In this document: positions 1 through 10,105 of the stretch, in pieces
Numbering within the stretch: the stretch's first letter is position 1
Layout: every line of letters begins with the position of its first letter
Assembly (NCBI RefSeq): GCF_003712105.1
Contig: NZ_RHLG01000002.1
Coordinates: 664,294-728,293 of the forward strand
Direction of reading: 5' to 3'
Origin: Winogradskyella sp.
GTDB taxonomy: Bacteria > Bacteroidota > Bacteroidia > Flavobacteriales > Flavobacteriaceae
Length of the DNA stretch: 64,000 nt
The notes under the pieces: generated by a model
The model's input: only the letters and a program-made list of their open reading frames with translations
What the model was told of the DNA's origin: nothing
Database searches by the model: none
Translations under genes and position numbers: made by a program

Positions 1-1183
1 TTGGCTCAATACCTGAAGCACAATGCTCATCAAAACTCACACAAGCGTCACCAATAAGTTGTGCAGAATGGAGTAGGTTAGCGGCCATCATTGGTTTAAA
101 TACATTAAGCTCGTAATGTCCTTGAGTACCACCAACAGACACTGCAACATCGTTACCAATAACCTGTGCGCAAACCATAGTTAATGCCTCACATTGTGTA
201 GGATTTACTTTTCCGGGCATAATTGAACTTCCTGGTTCATTTGCAGGAATAATGATTTCTCCAATTCCAGAGCGCGGTCCAGAAGCCATCATTCTTATAT
301 CGTTAGCAATTTTATTTAATGACACAGCAATTTGTTTTAAAGCGCCGTGTGTTTCAACTATAGCATCATGCGCCGCTAAGGCCTCAAACTTATTCTTTGC
401 TGTTATAAACGGTAATCCTGTAAATTCTGCGATATACTTAGCCACTAAAACATCATATCCTTTAGGTGTGTTTAATCCTGTACCAACAGCGGTACCGCCA
501 AGTGCAAGCTCACTTAAATGTTTTAGAGTATTCTCGAGGGCAGTAATACCATGGTCTAATTGTGATACATAGCCTGAAAACTCTTGACCTAAGGTCAACG
601 GTGTAGCATCCATTAAGTGTGTACGACCAATCTTAACACAATCGCTAAATTCTAAAGATTTTTTGTGTAATGTGTTACGTAACTGAATAATACCAGGAAT
701 TGTAGTTTCAACCACTTTTTTATAAGAAGCAATATGCATACCCGTTGGAAAAGTATCATTTGACGATTGAGACTTATTAACATCATCATTTGGCTGAATG
801 GTTTTTTCACCTTCACCAATAATTTTACCAGCAATTTGATGTGCGCGATTAGCAATCACTTCATTCACATTCATATTACTTTGCGTTCCAGAACCTGTTT
901 GCCAAATTACTAAAGGGAACTGTTCATCGTGTTGACCATCTAAAATTTCATCACATACCTGAGCAATAAGATCGCGTTTTTCTTCAGCTAAAACACCGAG
1001 TTCGCAATTAGTATAGGCTGCTGCTTTTTTAAGATATGCAAAGCCATATACTATTTCTAAAGGCATTGACGCTGGCGCACCAATTTTAAAGTTATTACGC
1101 GAGCGTTCTGTTTGCGCACCCCAAAGCTTATCTGCAGGTACTTTTACTTCGCCCATAGTGTCTTTTTCTATTCTGTAACTCAT
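1..1183 (-). CDS. fumC: Fumarate hydratase class II (partial, C-terminus outside the window)
   Basis: Interconverts fumarate and L-malate in the cytosolic TCA cycle. About 394 codons are visible in one open frame that runs off the left edge; class II fumarases are about 465 aa, so roughly 70 C-terminal residues are missing. The protein begins [16 protein letters not shown], carries the substrate-site segment [13 protein letters not shown] near residue 100, and shows the superfamily signature [13 protein letters not shown] about residue 315, which separates it from unrelated lyases. The start at 1183 fits the family N-terminus; the next in-frame ATG (1156) would remove it. A TAACTTTG -7 element lies just upstream. 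It is divergent from a GntR regulator. Aspartase is the main alternative but the N-terminus favours fumarase. Confidence 0.93.
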   Translation of the reverse strand, partial: MSYRIEKDTMGEVKVPADKLWGAQTERSRNNFKIGAPASMPLEIVYGFAYLKKAAAYTNCELGVLAEEKRDLIAQVCDEILDGQHDEQFPLVIWQTGSGTQSNMNVNEVIANRAHQIAGKIIGEGEKTIQPNDDVNKSQSSNDTFPTGMHIASYKKVVETTIPGIIQLRNTLHKKSLEFSDCVKIGRTHLMDATPLTLGQEFSGYVSQLDHGITALENTLKHLSELALGGTAVGTGLNTPKGYDVLVAKYIAEFTGLPFITAKNKFEALAAHDAIVETHGALKQIAVSLNKIANDIRMMASGPRSGIGEIIIPANEPGSSIMPGKVNPTQCEALTMVCAQVIGNDVAVSVGGTQGHYELNVFKPMMAANLLHSAQLIGDACVSFDEHCASGIEP

Positions 1184-1210
1184 GGTTTTGATGTGTTTTC
1201 TTTGATAGTG

Positions 1211-1218
1211 CAAAGTTA
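1211..1218 (-). promoter_or_regulatory. Putative fumC promoter, -7 element TAACTTTG
   Basis: On the minus strand the octamer matches the Bacteroidota TAnnTTTG -7 consensus and sits 27 bases before the fumC start. I see no good -33 TTTG at the usual distance, so this is a partial match. Confidence 0.5.
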
Positions 1219-1293
1219 CGATTTACCAATATGATTTGTTTAACAGAACTCAGAATTTTTATTGTGATTTGTCTAATTAAAAATATTATATTA

Positions 1294-1309
1294 ATATTGT
1301 ATACAATAT
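1294..1309. promoter_or_regulatory. Perfect 16-bp palindrome, candidate GntR/FCD operator
   Basis: ATATTGTATACAATAT is a perfect inverted repeat ending 14 bp before the start codon of the GntR-family regulator. FCD-type GntR proteins bind short palindromes with a GT...AC core, and TTGTATACAA has that form. Its position next to the regulator gene suggests autoregulation; it could also influence fumC, whose start is 111 bp to the left. Binding is inferred, not shown. Confidence 0.65.
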
Positions 1310-1323
1310 ACAGTATGTAATTT

Positions 1324-1968
1324 ATGATTACACAAAAATCACTAAGAAGCCAAATTATTGAGGTCGTATGGCAATTAATTATAGATGGAAAAATAAAGCC
1401 AAATGAGCCTTTACGCGAAATTCATTTGGCTGACATGCTAAATGTTAGCAGAACTCCTTTAAGAGAAGCGCTTCAACAATTAGAACTTGAAGGTATAGTT
1501 AAATCTGAGCCAAGAAAAGGTTTCCGGCTTTCAGATCTTTCAGAAGAAGAACTAAAGGAGATATATCCGCTTAGAGCAAAACTTGAATCATATGCTCTTG
1601 AGTTGTCAGGCATTCCTTCTCCGGAACAAATAGATGAGTTGATTTCTATCAATCATAAAATGGATACATCCAATGACCCCAAGGAACTTGTGGAACTTGA
1701 TGAAATTTGGCATGGGTTATTAATATCTAACTGTAAGAATAAGAGCTTAATGAAAATGATAAAAATGTTGCATAGACAATCTCAACGATACGAGTATGCT
1801 TACATGGATTTTGGTAATATGGTAAAGTTTTCAATTTCTCAGCATGCAGGCATAATAGAGTATTTAAAAAAAGGACAACTAAAAGAAGCATCAATACTAT
1901 TTGCAGAAAACAATATGGTTGGTATGGATGCGCTAATCAATTCACTTAAATTAAAGCACAACAATTAA
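1324..1968 (+). CDS. GntR family transcriptional regulator, FCD type
   Basis: This 214-aa protein has an N-terminal winged helix-turn-helix (about residues 8-72, with the GntR-typical stretch VSRTPLREALQQLELEGIV) and a C-terminal all-helical effector domain of FCD type (about 80-205). FadR/FCD regulators usually bind a small organic acid, often through a metal site, and repress neighbouring catabolic genes. The effector is not evident here. A perfect palindrome lies immediately upstream. A serine-hydrolase lipoprotein gene follows after 14 bp and is probably co-transcribed, so it is the likeliest regulatory target besides the gene itself. Confidence 0.85.
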   Translation: MITQKSLRSQIIEVVWQLIIDGKIKPNEPLREIHLADMLNVSRTPLREALQQLELEGIVKSEPRKGFRLSDLSEEELKEIYPLRAKLESYALELSGIPSPEQIDELISINHKMDTSNDPKELVELDEIWHGLLISNCKNKSLMKMIKMLHRQSQRYEYAYMDFGNMVKFSISQHAGIIEYLKKGQLKEASILFAENNMVGMDALINSLKLKHNN

Positions 1969-1982
1969 TTATACGTCATCAA

Positions 1983-3233
1983 ATGAACAGAGCAATTTTT
2001 ATTCTGGTTATAGCCTTTATGGTTGTTTCATGCAAACACGAAACTGAAACTACAAACCAATTCAAAAATGATTATTCAGCAATTCAAGATTCTTTATCCT
2101 CTAAGCTTAAAGCTGCAAACAAAGATGGAGAGGTTGTAGGTTTTTCAGTAAATATAGTTGACCAAAATGGTTCTATTTACAACAAAGGTTTTGGATATCA
2201 AGATTCAAAGAACACTATAAATTATCATAAAAACACCGCACAAAATATTGGTTCTGTTGCAAAAACATTGCTAGGTATTTCTCTACTTAAAGCTCAAGAG
2301 TTGGGTAAATTAAACATAGATGATCCAATAAATAAATATTTACCTTTTGACGTTGTTCATCCAAAATATCCAGAAATTCCAATAACCATAAGACATTTAG
2401 CTACTCATTCATCATCAATAATTGATAATGAAGAAAATTATTTAAGAGCGTTTATACTAGAAAACGAAGACGTAAATAATAAAGAAGAAGTTGCTTTTAG
2501 TCACTTTCAAAAACCTGAAAAACGTATATCACTTCTTGAGTTTTTAGAATCATGCTTATCTGTAAAGGGGCAATGGTATACTGTAGAAATGTTTTCTGAC
2601 AATGCGCCGGGAGATACCTTTGAGTATTCAAATTTTGGAGCTGATATATGTGGATTGGTTATAGCTGAAGCTACAGGAATGTCATATGCTGAGTTTACGT
2701 CAAAGTACATATTTGACGAACTCGACATGAATAATTCTGGTTGGACAATTAAAAGTATAGACTCATTGAAGCGGTCTAAATTTTACCTTTTTAAAGACCA
2801 AAAAATTGCAGACTATACAGCAATAACTTACCCAAATGGTGGTTTGTTTACATCTAGTGAAGACTTGGGAAAGTTCTTAACTGAGCTTATTAAAGGTTAT
2901 GAAGGAGATGGAACATTATTGTCTAAGGCTGGATATAAAACCTTTTACCAAAAACAGTTTAACGAGTCCTTAAATGAAAAAGGACGAATAAATGTTGGGG
3001 TTTTTAATGAGTATAACAACGACTTTATTGGTTCAAAAGAATTGCTGATTGGTCATAATGGTTCGGATTTTGGCTCATTTGCTTTAATGTACTTTAATCC
3101 AAAAACGAAAATTGGAACAATTATAATGTCTAATACAGATATTGATTACAAAGACGACATTGTTGTTCCGGTAATTAAGGAAATTTGGAAAAATGTTATT
3201 GAATATAAAGATAGTTTAAAACCTAATCCGTAA
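1983..3233 (+). CDS. Serine hydrolase lipoprotein, beta-lactamase/DD-peptidase fold
   Basis: A 416-aa predicted lipoprotein with a signal peptide and lipobox ending in Cys17 (VVSC). The class C beta-lactamase-like fold is indicated by S91-V-A-K94 (SxxK), Y215-S-N (YxN) and H358-N-G in place of the third KTG/HxG box. Such proteins are periplasmic or outer-membrane-anchored esterases, peptidases or DD-carboxypeptidases; sequence alone does not separate these. It follows the GntR gene by 14 bp, an unusual partner for this family. Its last 11 bases overlap the 3' end of the convergent ABC ATPase gene. Confidence 0.85.
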   Translation: MNRAIFILVIAFMVVSCKHETETTNQFKNDYSAIQDSLSSKLKAANKDGEVVGFSVNIVDQNGSIYNKGFGYQDSKNTINYHKNTAQNIGSVAKTLLGISLLKAQELGKLNIDDPINKYLPFDVVHPKYPEIPITIRHLATHSSSIIDNEENYLRAFILENEDVNNKEEVAFSHFQKPEKRISLLEFLESCLSVKGQWYTVEMFSDNAPGDTFEYSNFGADICGLVIAEATGMSYAEFTSKYIFDELDMNNSGWTIKSIDSLKRSKFYLFKDQKIADYTAITYPNGGLFTSSEDLGKFLTELIKGYEGDGTLLSKAGYKTFYQKQFNESLNEKGRINVGVFNEYNNDFIGSKELLIGHNGSDFGSFALMYFNPKTKIGTIIMSNTDIDYKDDIVVPVIKEIWKNVIEYKDSLKPNP

Positions 3234-3885
3234 TCTTTCCATCGACCATAGTTAGCTTTCTATCGGCCATATTAGCAAGTTCTTGGTTATGGGTTACAAT
3301 AACAAAGGTTTGCTTAAACTCTTCTCTTAGTTTGAAGAATAATTGATGTAATTGCTCTGCTGATTCGCTATCTAAATTACCTGAAGGCTCATCGGCAAAA
3401 ATTAGTTTTGGATTGTTAATCAAAGCTCTTGCTACCGCAACGCGTTGTTGTTCACCACCAGACATTGCGTTTGGCTTATGGTCAATGCGCTCACTTAATC
3501 CTAAATACGTAAGGAGTTCTTTAGCGCGTTTCTCGGCTTCAGCTTTTGGTGTTTTGTTTATAAATGCTGGAATACACACATTCTCTAACGCAGTAAACTC
3601 AGGTAATAATTGATGAAACTGAAATATAAAACCAATATTGGTATTTCTAAATTTAGCTAAAGCCTTATCATTCAATGTTGAAATATCGGTACCATTGATT
3701 AGTAATGAAGTATCTCTTTTATAATCAGGCTTATCTAATGTACCTAATAGTTGTAGTAAGGTTGTTTTACCAGCACCGGAAGCACCAACTACTGACACAA
3801 TTTCGCTTTCGTCAATAGAAACATTTACACCTTTCAATACGTGCAAATCCTTATAAAATTTATGAATGTTTTTGGCCTTAATCAT
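3223..3885 (-). CDS. ABC transporter ATP-binding protein, LolD/MacB type
   Basis: A 220-aa stand-alone nucleotide-binding subunit. Walker A is residues 34-42 ([10 protein letters not shown]40), Q-loop Q89, signature MSGGEQQR at 141-148, Walker [13 protein letters not shown] ending at D172 and a switch histidine near 199 (VTHNQ). The [16 protein letters not shown] segment after the Q-loop is typical of the LolD/FtsE/MacB group, which act with FtsX-like permeases in lipoprotein release or export. No permease gene is adjacent, which is common for LolD in this phylum. The assignment to lipoprotein release is by family resemblance. Confidence 0.85.
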   Translation of the reverse strand: MIKAKNIHKFYKDLHVLKGVNVSIDESEIVSVVGASGAGKTTLLQLLGTLDKPDYKRDTSLLINGTDISTLNDKALAKFRNTNIGFIFQFHQLLPEFTALENVCIPAFINKTPKAEAEKRAKELLTYLGLSERIDHKPNAMSGGEQQRVAVARALINNPKLIFADEPSGNLDSESAEQLHQLFFKLREEFKQTFVIVTHNQELANMADRKLTMVDGKITD

Positions 3886-3915
3886 ATAGCATACGAAAAT
3901 ACTATTTTAATATGA

Positions 3916-6489
3916 TTATAGCATTGTGTTAGAATAATATGGATGAGTAGGTATCATATTGCGCGAATTTCTAAAATCTCGAGAGTTTCTATAACTCAGT
4001 CTATTTAAACGTGCCTGTCTAGTTTCAGCCTTACGTTTCTTTTTGAAAATTCCTTTTAAACTATTAGAATCAATAAAATACTGTAGCCTTACTGAAAGGA
4101 TATGGTTAATATCCTGATCAAACAGATTCCCTAAACTTTCGAAATAACTGTCTTCAGAATTTGTATTAGAATTGAATAATTGATTTCTATATAGTGCTGT
4201 TAAAAAGCTTCCTGGACCCACTTGCCATGTATAATTAAGGTCTAAATTCCAGGTATTGAAATTTACATTAGAGTTCCCAAGGCCTAATTCCTCAAAAGTA
4301 TTGGCTTGTTCTATTACACTTCCGTCGTCTTGTAAAAAGTAGGGTCTATCATCGTAAGTCACTGTAGTCCAGAAGTTTCTTAGCGTAAGTGACACTGTAT
4401 GAAACGGGTTAAAGGTATAACTACCAGACATCGTATTTTCTATGGTTAATATATCTCTTTCACCAAAAACAATTTCATCCGGTAAATTGTTAGAATTTAT
4501 AGCAAAACCTCTACTACCTTTATTATTATTGTAAGAATATCCAAATCCAAGTCTAAATTTGTCACTAAGTCGTAAAGAAGGCGCAATACCTATACCGTAA
4601 CCAAAAAGGTCGCGTTCACCGTCAAAAATTGCGAACGTATTGGCATCAACACTAACCGATAATAATTTATTGTCATTGGTTTGAATACCTCCGTTTATTG
4701 AGCCGATGTTTTCAAAAACGAAAAAGCGTTTGTTGTCAAAATCACGAGGCTCGAAAAAATCAAACTGCTTACCAGGTTCAAAGTTAATGTTGGCATTAAA
4801 CCACATGAGCTTTTTGGTTTGTCCATTAACAAATATACCAAGGTTTGTTCCTGTAAATGTACTCGGCTTGTACAAACGTCTGTAATTCACATAAAAATTA
4901 GCAAAGAAGTTGTTTAATTTCTCTGTTGGCTCAAAAATTCTGTAATTAACGTCAATACCAAAGTTGTTAAAGTTATTTCTAAAGTTGACACCTAAATCAT
5001 TGATATCAAAGTTTTCGTTAGAAAAACGGTGATCAAAACTATATCTAAACTTACCATGTGCTTTCCCAACTCTTATGAAGGAACTTAAACCAGTCTCAAC
5101 GCCAGTTTCGAGATTTCTGTTACTCATTCTTACATTACCTCGAATATTGTAAGTATTTCTTTTATTAGAGATATTTGCCACTAATGCCGTGGCATTGGCG
5201 TCTCTAAAGCTTCCTTCTCGCAAAACATTAGTATTAACTAAGCTAACCGAAGAGTTACCGTTAAACTGCTGGTCAATAACAAATACATTGTAGTTGGTAA
5301 AAGGCTCTAAAGTTTGTGATCTGGTTTCCTCGGTTACAGTATTCCGAACAGTAACATCTGTTTTTTCAGTAATGGCATTTAGGATTGCGACACCAAGTCC
5401 TTTTTTGGTTCTCCCAGAAAGCTTTAATGCATTTAGTACTTTGACTTCACTAGGAAAATCGCCAACGAGTTCTTCGTCATCATCTAAGTTTAAACTACCA
5501 GATGGACCACCACCAATTCGTCGTGAGAAGAAAAGGCCGCCTCTATTAAAAAGGTCTACACCTTCTTGGAAAAACTGCCGTTGTTCGCCAAAAGTCTGTT
5601 CAAAAGGTCCTAGATTTAATACCACATTATCAAATCCAGCTTGGCTGAAATCTGGGATTAATGTAGCGTCTAATGTAAAGTTTTCAGTAACACCATATTT
5701 TAAATCAACACCTAATTTGTATATAGGTTTGGCTTCATTATTAAAAACAGTAGAAGTAAATGGGTAAAAGATTAATCGAGTAGGAGGTTCAATATCTTTT
5801 ATGCCTTTTAATTCGCCATGATATAGACCAATATTACCTTTGGTTCTGTCTAAAGGATTCCAAGTGTATTGTGTGTTATTTACCTGAAAACGTCTGTGAA
5901 ATTGTAAGCCCCACGTTTCTACATCTTTTGAAAAACGTAACGTTCTGTAGGGAATTTTCATTTCTACAATCCAACCATCATCCACTATTTTAACAGCGCT
6001 ATCCCAAACAGCACTCCAACCAAAATCTTCTCCGTTTGATGGATTTGCAACAGCATCAGCTTGCGTTCCTGAGCTAAAAACAAAAAACTCTGTGTCATTT
6101 TGCGCATCATTATTAGGGTTAAGAACTAATAAGAAAAAGTCTGACTGTCCAAAATTATCACGGCTAGTCAATTGCCTTTGAATGTCCTCAGGTTTATCAT
6201 ATAAATAGGCTGAAACATATATCGCATCGTCATCATAAGCCATTTTAACAAGAGTCTTTTGATGAGGAAGCGCTTCCACACCCATTTCTGGTCTAAATTG
6301 CGTAAAGTCAGTTGCTGTTTCGGCTTCTGTCCAAACAGCATCATCTAAAACACCATCTATTTTAGGAGCGTTAGATGTTCTCTTAATATTCAATACCTTT
6401 TTAACGTCTGGGTCGATATTAATTTCCTGAGAAAACACAGTAAAAAAAGAAGAGATTAATAAAAGCGATAAAATTGAACGTAAGTTCAT
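3916..6489 (-). CDS. DUF5916 protein: CBM9-like domain plus outer-membrane barrel
   Basis: An 857-aa secreted or outer-membrane protein. Residues 1-20 form a signal peptide (ending TVFSQ). Residues about 35-230 form a carbohydrate-binding family 9-like domain with the typical KIDGVLDDAVWTEA opening. The remainder is rich in alternating aromatic and polar residues, consistent with the beta-barrel DUF5916 region. These proteins are frequent in Bacteroidota and lack a proven substrate; a sugar- or heme-binding role for the CBM9-like part is only family analogy. It is transcribed toward lolD with 30 bp between genes, so the two may share a transcript. The C-terminal residues are basic and Arg-rich, then NTML. 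Confidence 0.85.
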   Translation of the reverse strand: MNLRSILSLLLISSFFTVFSQEINIDPDVKKVLNIKRTSNAPKIDGVLDDAVWTEAETATDFTQFRPEMGVEALPHQKTLVKMAYDDDAIYVSAYLYDKPEDIQRQLTSRDNFGQSDFFLLVLNPNNDAQNDTEFFVFSSGTQADAVANPSNGEDFGWSAVWDSAVKIVDDGWIVEMKIPYRTLRFSKDVETWGLQFHRRFQVNNTQYTWNPLDRTKGNIGLYHGELKGIKDIEPPTRLIFYPFTSTVFNNEAKPIYKLGVDLKYGVTENFTLDATLIPDFSQAGFDNVVLNLGPFEQTFGEQRQFFQEGVDLFNRGGLFFSRRIGGGPSGSLNLDDDEELVGDFPSEVKVLNALKLSGRTKKGLGVAILNAITEKTDVTVRNTVTEETRSQTLEPFTNYNVFVIDQQFNGNSSVSLVNTNVLREGSFRDANATALVANISNKRNTYNIRGNVRMSNRNLETGVETGLSSFIRVGKAHGKFRYSFDHRFSNENFDINDLGVNFRNNFNNFGIDVNYRIFEPTEKLNNFFANFYVNYRRLYKPSTFTGTNLGIFVNGQTKKLMWFNANINFEPGKQFDFFEPRDFDNKRFFVFENIGSINGGIQTNDNKLLSVSVDANTFAIFDGERDLFGYGIGIAPSLRLSDKFRLGFGYSYNNNKGSRGFAINSNNLPDEIVFGERDILTIENTMSGSYTFNPFHTVSLTLRNFWTTVTYDDRPYFLQDDGSVIEQANTFEELGLGNSNVNFNTWNLDLNYTWQVGPGSFLTALYRNQLFNSNTNSEDSYFESLGNLFDQDINHILSVRLQYFIDSNSLKGIFKKKRKAETRQARLNRLSYRNSRDFRNSRNMIPTHPYYSNTML

Positions 6490-6684
6490 AATTGATTGAT
6501 GATGATAGTTAATTTAGAATTAAAGACAGTATAATCTTACGATTGTTACAGTTTTATTAGACAAAACTAACTTCTGTTGTATTAAATGCTCTTAAGTAAA
6601 CGTTAAAGTAATCTTTATAAAATGCCAAAATGTCTTTAATTGTTTTTGGAATACTTATTGATTTAGAATAAATAAAAATTATTA

Positions 6685-6942
6685 ATGAAAAAATACCCCA
6701 AATTAGTATGGAGTCTGCTCTTGGATGTCATAGGGTATGTATCCTTTATATTTCCGCCTTTCGATTTTATATGGGCACCACTATCTGGTTATCTTATGAC
6801 TAAGCTTTATAAAGGAAAGCCCGGGCGCATCGCTGGTATTATTGCTTTTATTGAAGAGGCATTACCTTTTACTGATGTCATACCTACATTTACGATTATG
6901 TGGCTTTATACCTATACTATCAAATCAAAAAATAAAGCATAA
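6685..6942 (+). CDS. Small conserved membrane protein (85 aa)
   Basis: The product has two or three hydrophobic segments (about residues 8-45 and 60-78) separated by a basic loop (LYKGKPGR), so it should be an inner-membrane protein. I recognise no functional domain. It stands alone between two minus-strand genes and ends directly at a strong bidirectional terminator, supporting its reality as a single-gene transcript. Start ATG is the only Met before the first hydrophobic stretch. Confidence 0.65.
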   Translation: MKKYPKLVWSLLLDVIGYVSFIFPPFDFIWAPLSGYLMTKLYKGKPGRIAGIIAFIEEALPFTDVIPTFTIMWLYTYTIKSKNKA

Positions 6943-6970
6943 AAAAAAGCACCTATTAGGTGCTTTTTTA
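6941..6970. terminator. Bidirectional rho-independent terminator
   Basis: Stem GCACCT / AGGTGC (6949-6954 and 6958-6963) with loop ATT, flanked by an A-run on the left and a T-run on the right, extending pairing. It serves the convergent genes ending at 6942 and 6987. Confidence 0.85.
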
Positions 6971-6986
6971 TGAGTAAGACTCTTAA

Positions 6987-7565
6987 CTATTGAATAGTAA
7001 CATTAACAAATGTAATATTAAAATCTTCTTCACCACCAGTAGCAATTCCAAATGGATTAGAATCATCAACAGTAACAGGTTCATGAATTAATGTAATGTT
7101 TACATTTCCAGTACTTGCAGCACCAGCAACCCATGTAGTGTTAACACCTAATTTAGTTCCATCAGGGCCATCAACATCACCAGCGTCTCTTGTCATTGTT
7201 AAGCCAATACCATTAACAGCGTATACAAAAAAGTGCTCGTCTGCTTCAGGGATAATGTCATCGTTTAATATATCATCAATGTCTGGAGCTTCACTTTCGT
7301 TTGTAATAGCCAAACTTAATCTATAAGTTGCACCTGCCGTAAATGGACCACTAATAGTGTTATTGAAAGTGCCTTCTTGACCATCTGGAGCATTATTACT
7401 TAAAGTTACCACATCCATAGCGTTAGCAGTGTTTGTGAATGTAAGTACAACGTCAGTAATTAGCTCCACTTCATTAACTGGAGCAGGATTATCATCATCA
7501 TCAGAACACGATGTAATCAGCGTAAGGCAAAATAATGCCGCAATAAGTAATTTACTTGTTTTCAT
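6987..7565 (-). CDS. Lipoprotein paired with TonB-dependent receptor
   Basis: A 192-aa lipoprotein if translated from the internal ATG at 7565 (MKTSKLL...), which gives a compact signal peptide ending LITSC; the longer frame from 7595 adds ten unlikely residues. The cysteine is followed by SDDDD, resembling the acidic lipoprotein export signal of Bacteroidota, so surface display is plausible. Similar proteins next to TonB receptors are often named 'type 1 periplasmic binding fold superfamily protein', a name from memory that I cannot verify here. The body is beta-rich with acidic stretches (EAPDIDDILNDDIIPEADEH). It is the last gene of the receptor operon, 56 bp after the receptor stop, and is probably an accessory ligand-capture protein. 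Confidence 0.75.
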   Translation of the reverse strand: MKTSKLLIAALFCLTLITSCSDDDDNPAPVNEVELITDVVLTFTNTANAMDVVTLSNNAPDGQEGTFNNTISGPFTAGATYRLSLAITNESEAPDIDDILNDDIIPEADEHFFVYAVNGIGLTMTRDAGDVDGPDGTKLGVNTTWVAGAASTGNVNITLIHEPVTVDDSNPFGIATGGEEDFNITFVNVTIQ

Positions 7566-7621
7566 AGAATTTAAATTTAAAAAATTGATTTTCATAGGTA
7601 TATAATTTTATGGTGTATGTT

Positions 7622-10021
7622 TTAATAATTAAGTTGTAATTGTAAAGTGATATTACGTCCTGGTTCGTCGGCAAAAAAGCGTAAACCATTTAAATAATTT
7701 CTATATGATGTGTCAAAAATATTATTTACGCCAAGCGCTACATTTAAACTGGTTTTATCGCTTAAATTAAATGTTGCTTCACTGTAAAAATGTAATAGGT
7801 GATAAGCAGGTGGTGGTGTGCTAATATCTATTTCAAATTCTTGACCTGTAAGTTGGTCAGTGACAGTGTAATTAAAATCTGGAAATTCGTTTTGTTCAAA
7901 AACCCACTCAGACCTCAGACTTGCTGAAAAATTATACCAATTACTATTGGTGTATGTAATCTGGTTTGCAGTATTAAACGCAGGAATATTTATTAAAGGT
8001 AGATCCGTATTTAAATCATTACCCTTAATAAAAGATGATTTGTTTTGCAGTTGCAGATTATTTGTTACATCATACGTGGCGTTAATATCAAAACCAAATA
8101 ACTCAGCATCTGTTTGTTCATAAACCCAAATCGCAAAAGCACCTCGGTTTTCTAAAGCATCATCAAAAGGTCTTATATAAATATAATCGTTGATTCTGTT
8201 ATAAAATACTTCTGCTAGTAAATTGAATTTAGAAGTGGTGAATGAGTATGATGTCGAAACTCTATTAGCTACCTCTTTGTTAAATCTAAGATCTCCTAAT
8301 TCAATTCTTGCTAGTGCATGGTGCAATCCATCGCTAAACAATTCCGAAGGATTTGGAGGTCTACTTGCTAGACTGTAATTAAATAATACTTGATTCTTAT
8401 CGTCGATATCATACTTAATCCCAGCAGATGCTGAAATATTATGATAGTTAAATACTGGATTTGTTAAAAGCTGTGTCGATAATTCTTCTATAACAATATC
8501 TGCAAAATCAACATCATAACCTTGTTCTTCCCATCTAGATCTTCTGTAAAACTTTTTGGCATCTATACGATTAAAATCATACCGTATACCAGCATCTGCT
8601 AGTAAATCATCGTTTATTTGCCATTCTGTAGTGGCATATATCCCAAAATCATACTTATCATAATCAGGGATAATTCGTCTTACACCTGTATCAGGGTCAG
8701 CAAAATTATCTTGATAACGACCAAGAAGCCCAAAATTGTACTTACGCTCTAAATTTGAATCTAAATTTACATCTGCCGATAACGTGTGCGTTTGTAATAT
8801 TAAATCTACTGCAGGTATATTTCTACGGTCACCAATTCTAACATCAAATTCTTGACGTCTATTGTTTTGATAATCGTATTGCAAACTTACTCTTCCAAAA
8901 TTTTGAAAGCGTCGGTAATAATTAATCTTTGCTAAATGATGTGTTATCTCTTGTTTAGGAACATTTATATCATAAGTAAAGTCATTAATTACCAATGGTT
9001 GCCCAGAATTTATAGATTCTCTTAAATCAAAAAGATTACCAACATGTGATGTTCTTAAAATACCAATTTCATTATCCAAGAAGCTATAAAAGACTTCAAA
9101 ACCAGATTCGAACTTCTTTTTACCGAATCGTGTGGCAAATCCTTTTGATTCTAAGCCCGTATTGGATAGGATATAATCAGGAGCCTCAAAATCTCCATTT
9201 CTTTTGTAAGATCCTTGTAGCTGAGCAAACCATCCAGAACTATAGTTTTTGTTAAGAGTAGAAGTAATATTATATCCTCTACCATTAGTTTGCCCACCAA
9301 TTATTGTACGTCCAAATAAAGTATCTTTACTTATACTTCTATTAGGTTTAATGACAACAACACCACCAACGGCATCACCACCATATACCAAAGCACCAGA
9401 ACCTTTGATCACTGAAATTTGATTTGCACTATTAATATCAATATTTGGAGCATGGTCAACACCCCATTCTTGATCTTGTAAACGCACACCATTATTCATG
9501 ATCAAAATTCTACTACTATGCAGGCCATTTATCATTGGTTTTACAATTGTATTTCCTGTATTTATAGATGAAACTCCAGGTACTTCTTTTAAAGCATCGC
9601 CAAGACTTAAGCTGCTATATTTTTTTAATGTATTAGCTTTAATAAGTGTTTCTTGACTTGTAGAAGTAATCTTTTTAGTTGCTCCTGTTTTTACTGAAAC
9701 TTCATTTAATTCTTCGATATGATGTTCAATATCAATAGCTTTAAATGTATCACCATTTATTTCAAAGGTTACTGTTTTAGTCTCGCACGCAACATGAGAG
9801 ATTACTAGCGTTATTGGGCCATTACAGAGCTTTTCAATTTTAAACTTTCCATCACTGTCTGACGCAGTATATTTATCAAGTGTTTTGATATAAACTGTGG
9901 CACCGACAATTGGTGTTTTGTCATGAAAATCTGTAAGCTCTCCAAGCAGAATGTTCTTACAATTCTGTGAAACTCCCGTAAACGTAATAGCAAAAGCAAC
10001 TATTGCAAAGATTTGCTTCAT
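7622..10021 (-). CDS. TonB-dependent outer membrane receptor
   Basis: A 799-aa receptor. Signal peptide residues 1-18; carboxypeptidase-regulatory-like beta domain about 25-105; plug domain about 120-225 (including DALKEVPGVSS and VKGSGALVYGGDAVGGVVVIKP); then a 22-strand-type barrel to the C-terminal aromatic end (LQLQLNY). It imports a substrate across the outer membrane using TonB energy. It lacks a SusD partner, so it is not a polysaccharide-utilisation receptor. Neighbouring His/Cys-rich and acidic lipoprotein genes suggest a metal or metal chelate as substrate (inference), as in ZnuD-like receptors. Length is normal for the family. Confidence 0.92.
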   Translation of the reverse strand: MKQIFAIVAFAITFTGVSQNCKNILLGELTDFHDKTPIVGATVYIKTLDKYTASDSDGKFKIEKLCNGPITLVISHVACETKTVTFEINGDTFKAIDIEHHIEELNEVSVKTGATKKITSTSQETLIKANTLKKYSSLSLGDALKEVPGVSSINTGNTIVKPMINGLHSSRILIMNNGVRLQDQEWGVDHAPNIDINSANQISVIKGSGALVYGGDAVGGVVVIKPNRSISKDTLFGRTIIGGQTNGRGYNITSTLNKNYSSGWFAQLQGSYKRNGDFEAPDYILSNTGLESKGFATRFGKKKFESGFEVFYSFLDNEIGILRTSHVGNLFDLRESINSGQPLVINDFTYDINVPKQEITHHLAKINYYRRFQNFGRVSLQYDYQNNRRQEFDVRIGDRRNIPAVDLILQTHTLSADVNLDSNLERKYNFGLLGRYQDNFADPDTGVRRIIPDYDKYDFGIYATTEWQINDDLLADAGIRYDFNRIDAKKFYRRSRWEEQGYDVDFADIVIEELSTQLLTNPVFNYHNISASAGIKYDIDDKNQVLFNYSLASRPPNPSELFSDGLHHALARIELGDLRFNKEVANRVSTSYSFTTSKFNLLAEVFYNRINDYIYIRPFDDALENRGAFAIWVYEQTDAELFGFDINATYDVTNNLQLQNKSSFIKGNDLNTDLPLINIPAFNTANQITYTNSNWYNFSASLRSEWVFEQNEFPDFNYTVTDQLTGQEFEIDISTPPPAYHLLHFYSEATFNLSDKTSLNVALGVNNIFDTSYRNYLNGLRFFADEPGRNITLQLQLNY

Positions 10022-10105
10022 TAAAATAATCTATAAATAATATATTGTTGTCTATCTGGTATGTGCAATGACGCATACCGATATACATTAGGATTCGTTT
10101 AAATT

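Noticed and set aside
5294..5767. 157-codon plus-strand open frame inside the DUF5916 gene
   Set aside because: It lies entirely opposite a well-supported gene, has no start signal and reads as a low-complexity Ser/Pro-rich shadow.
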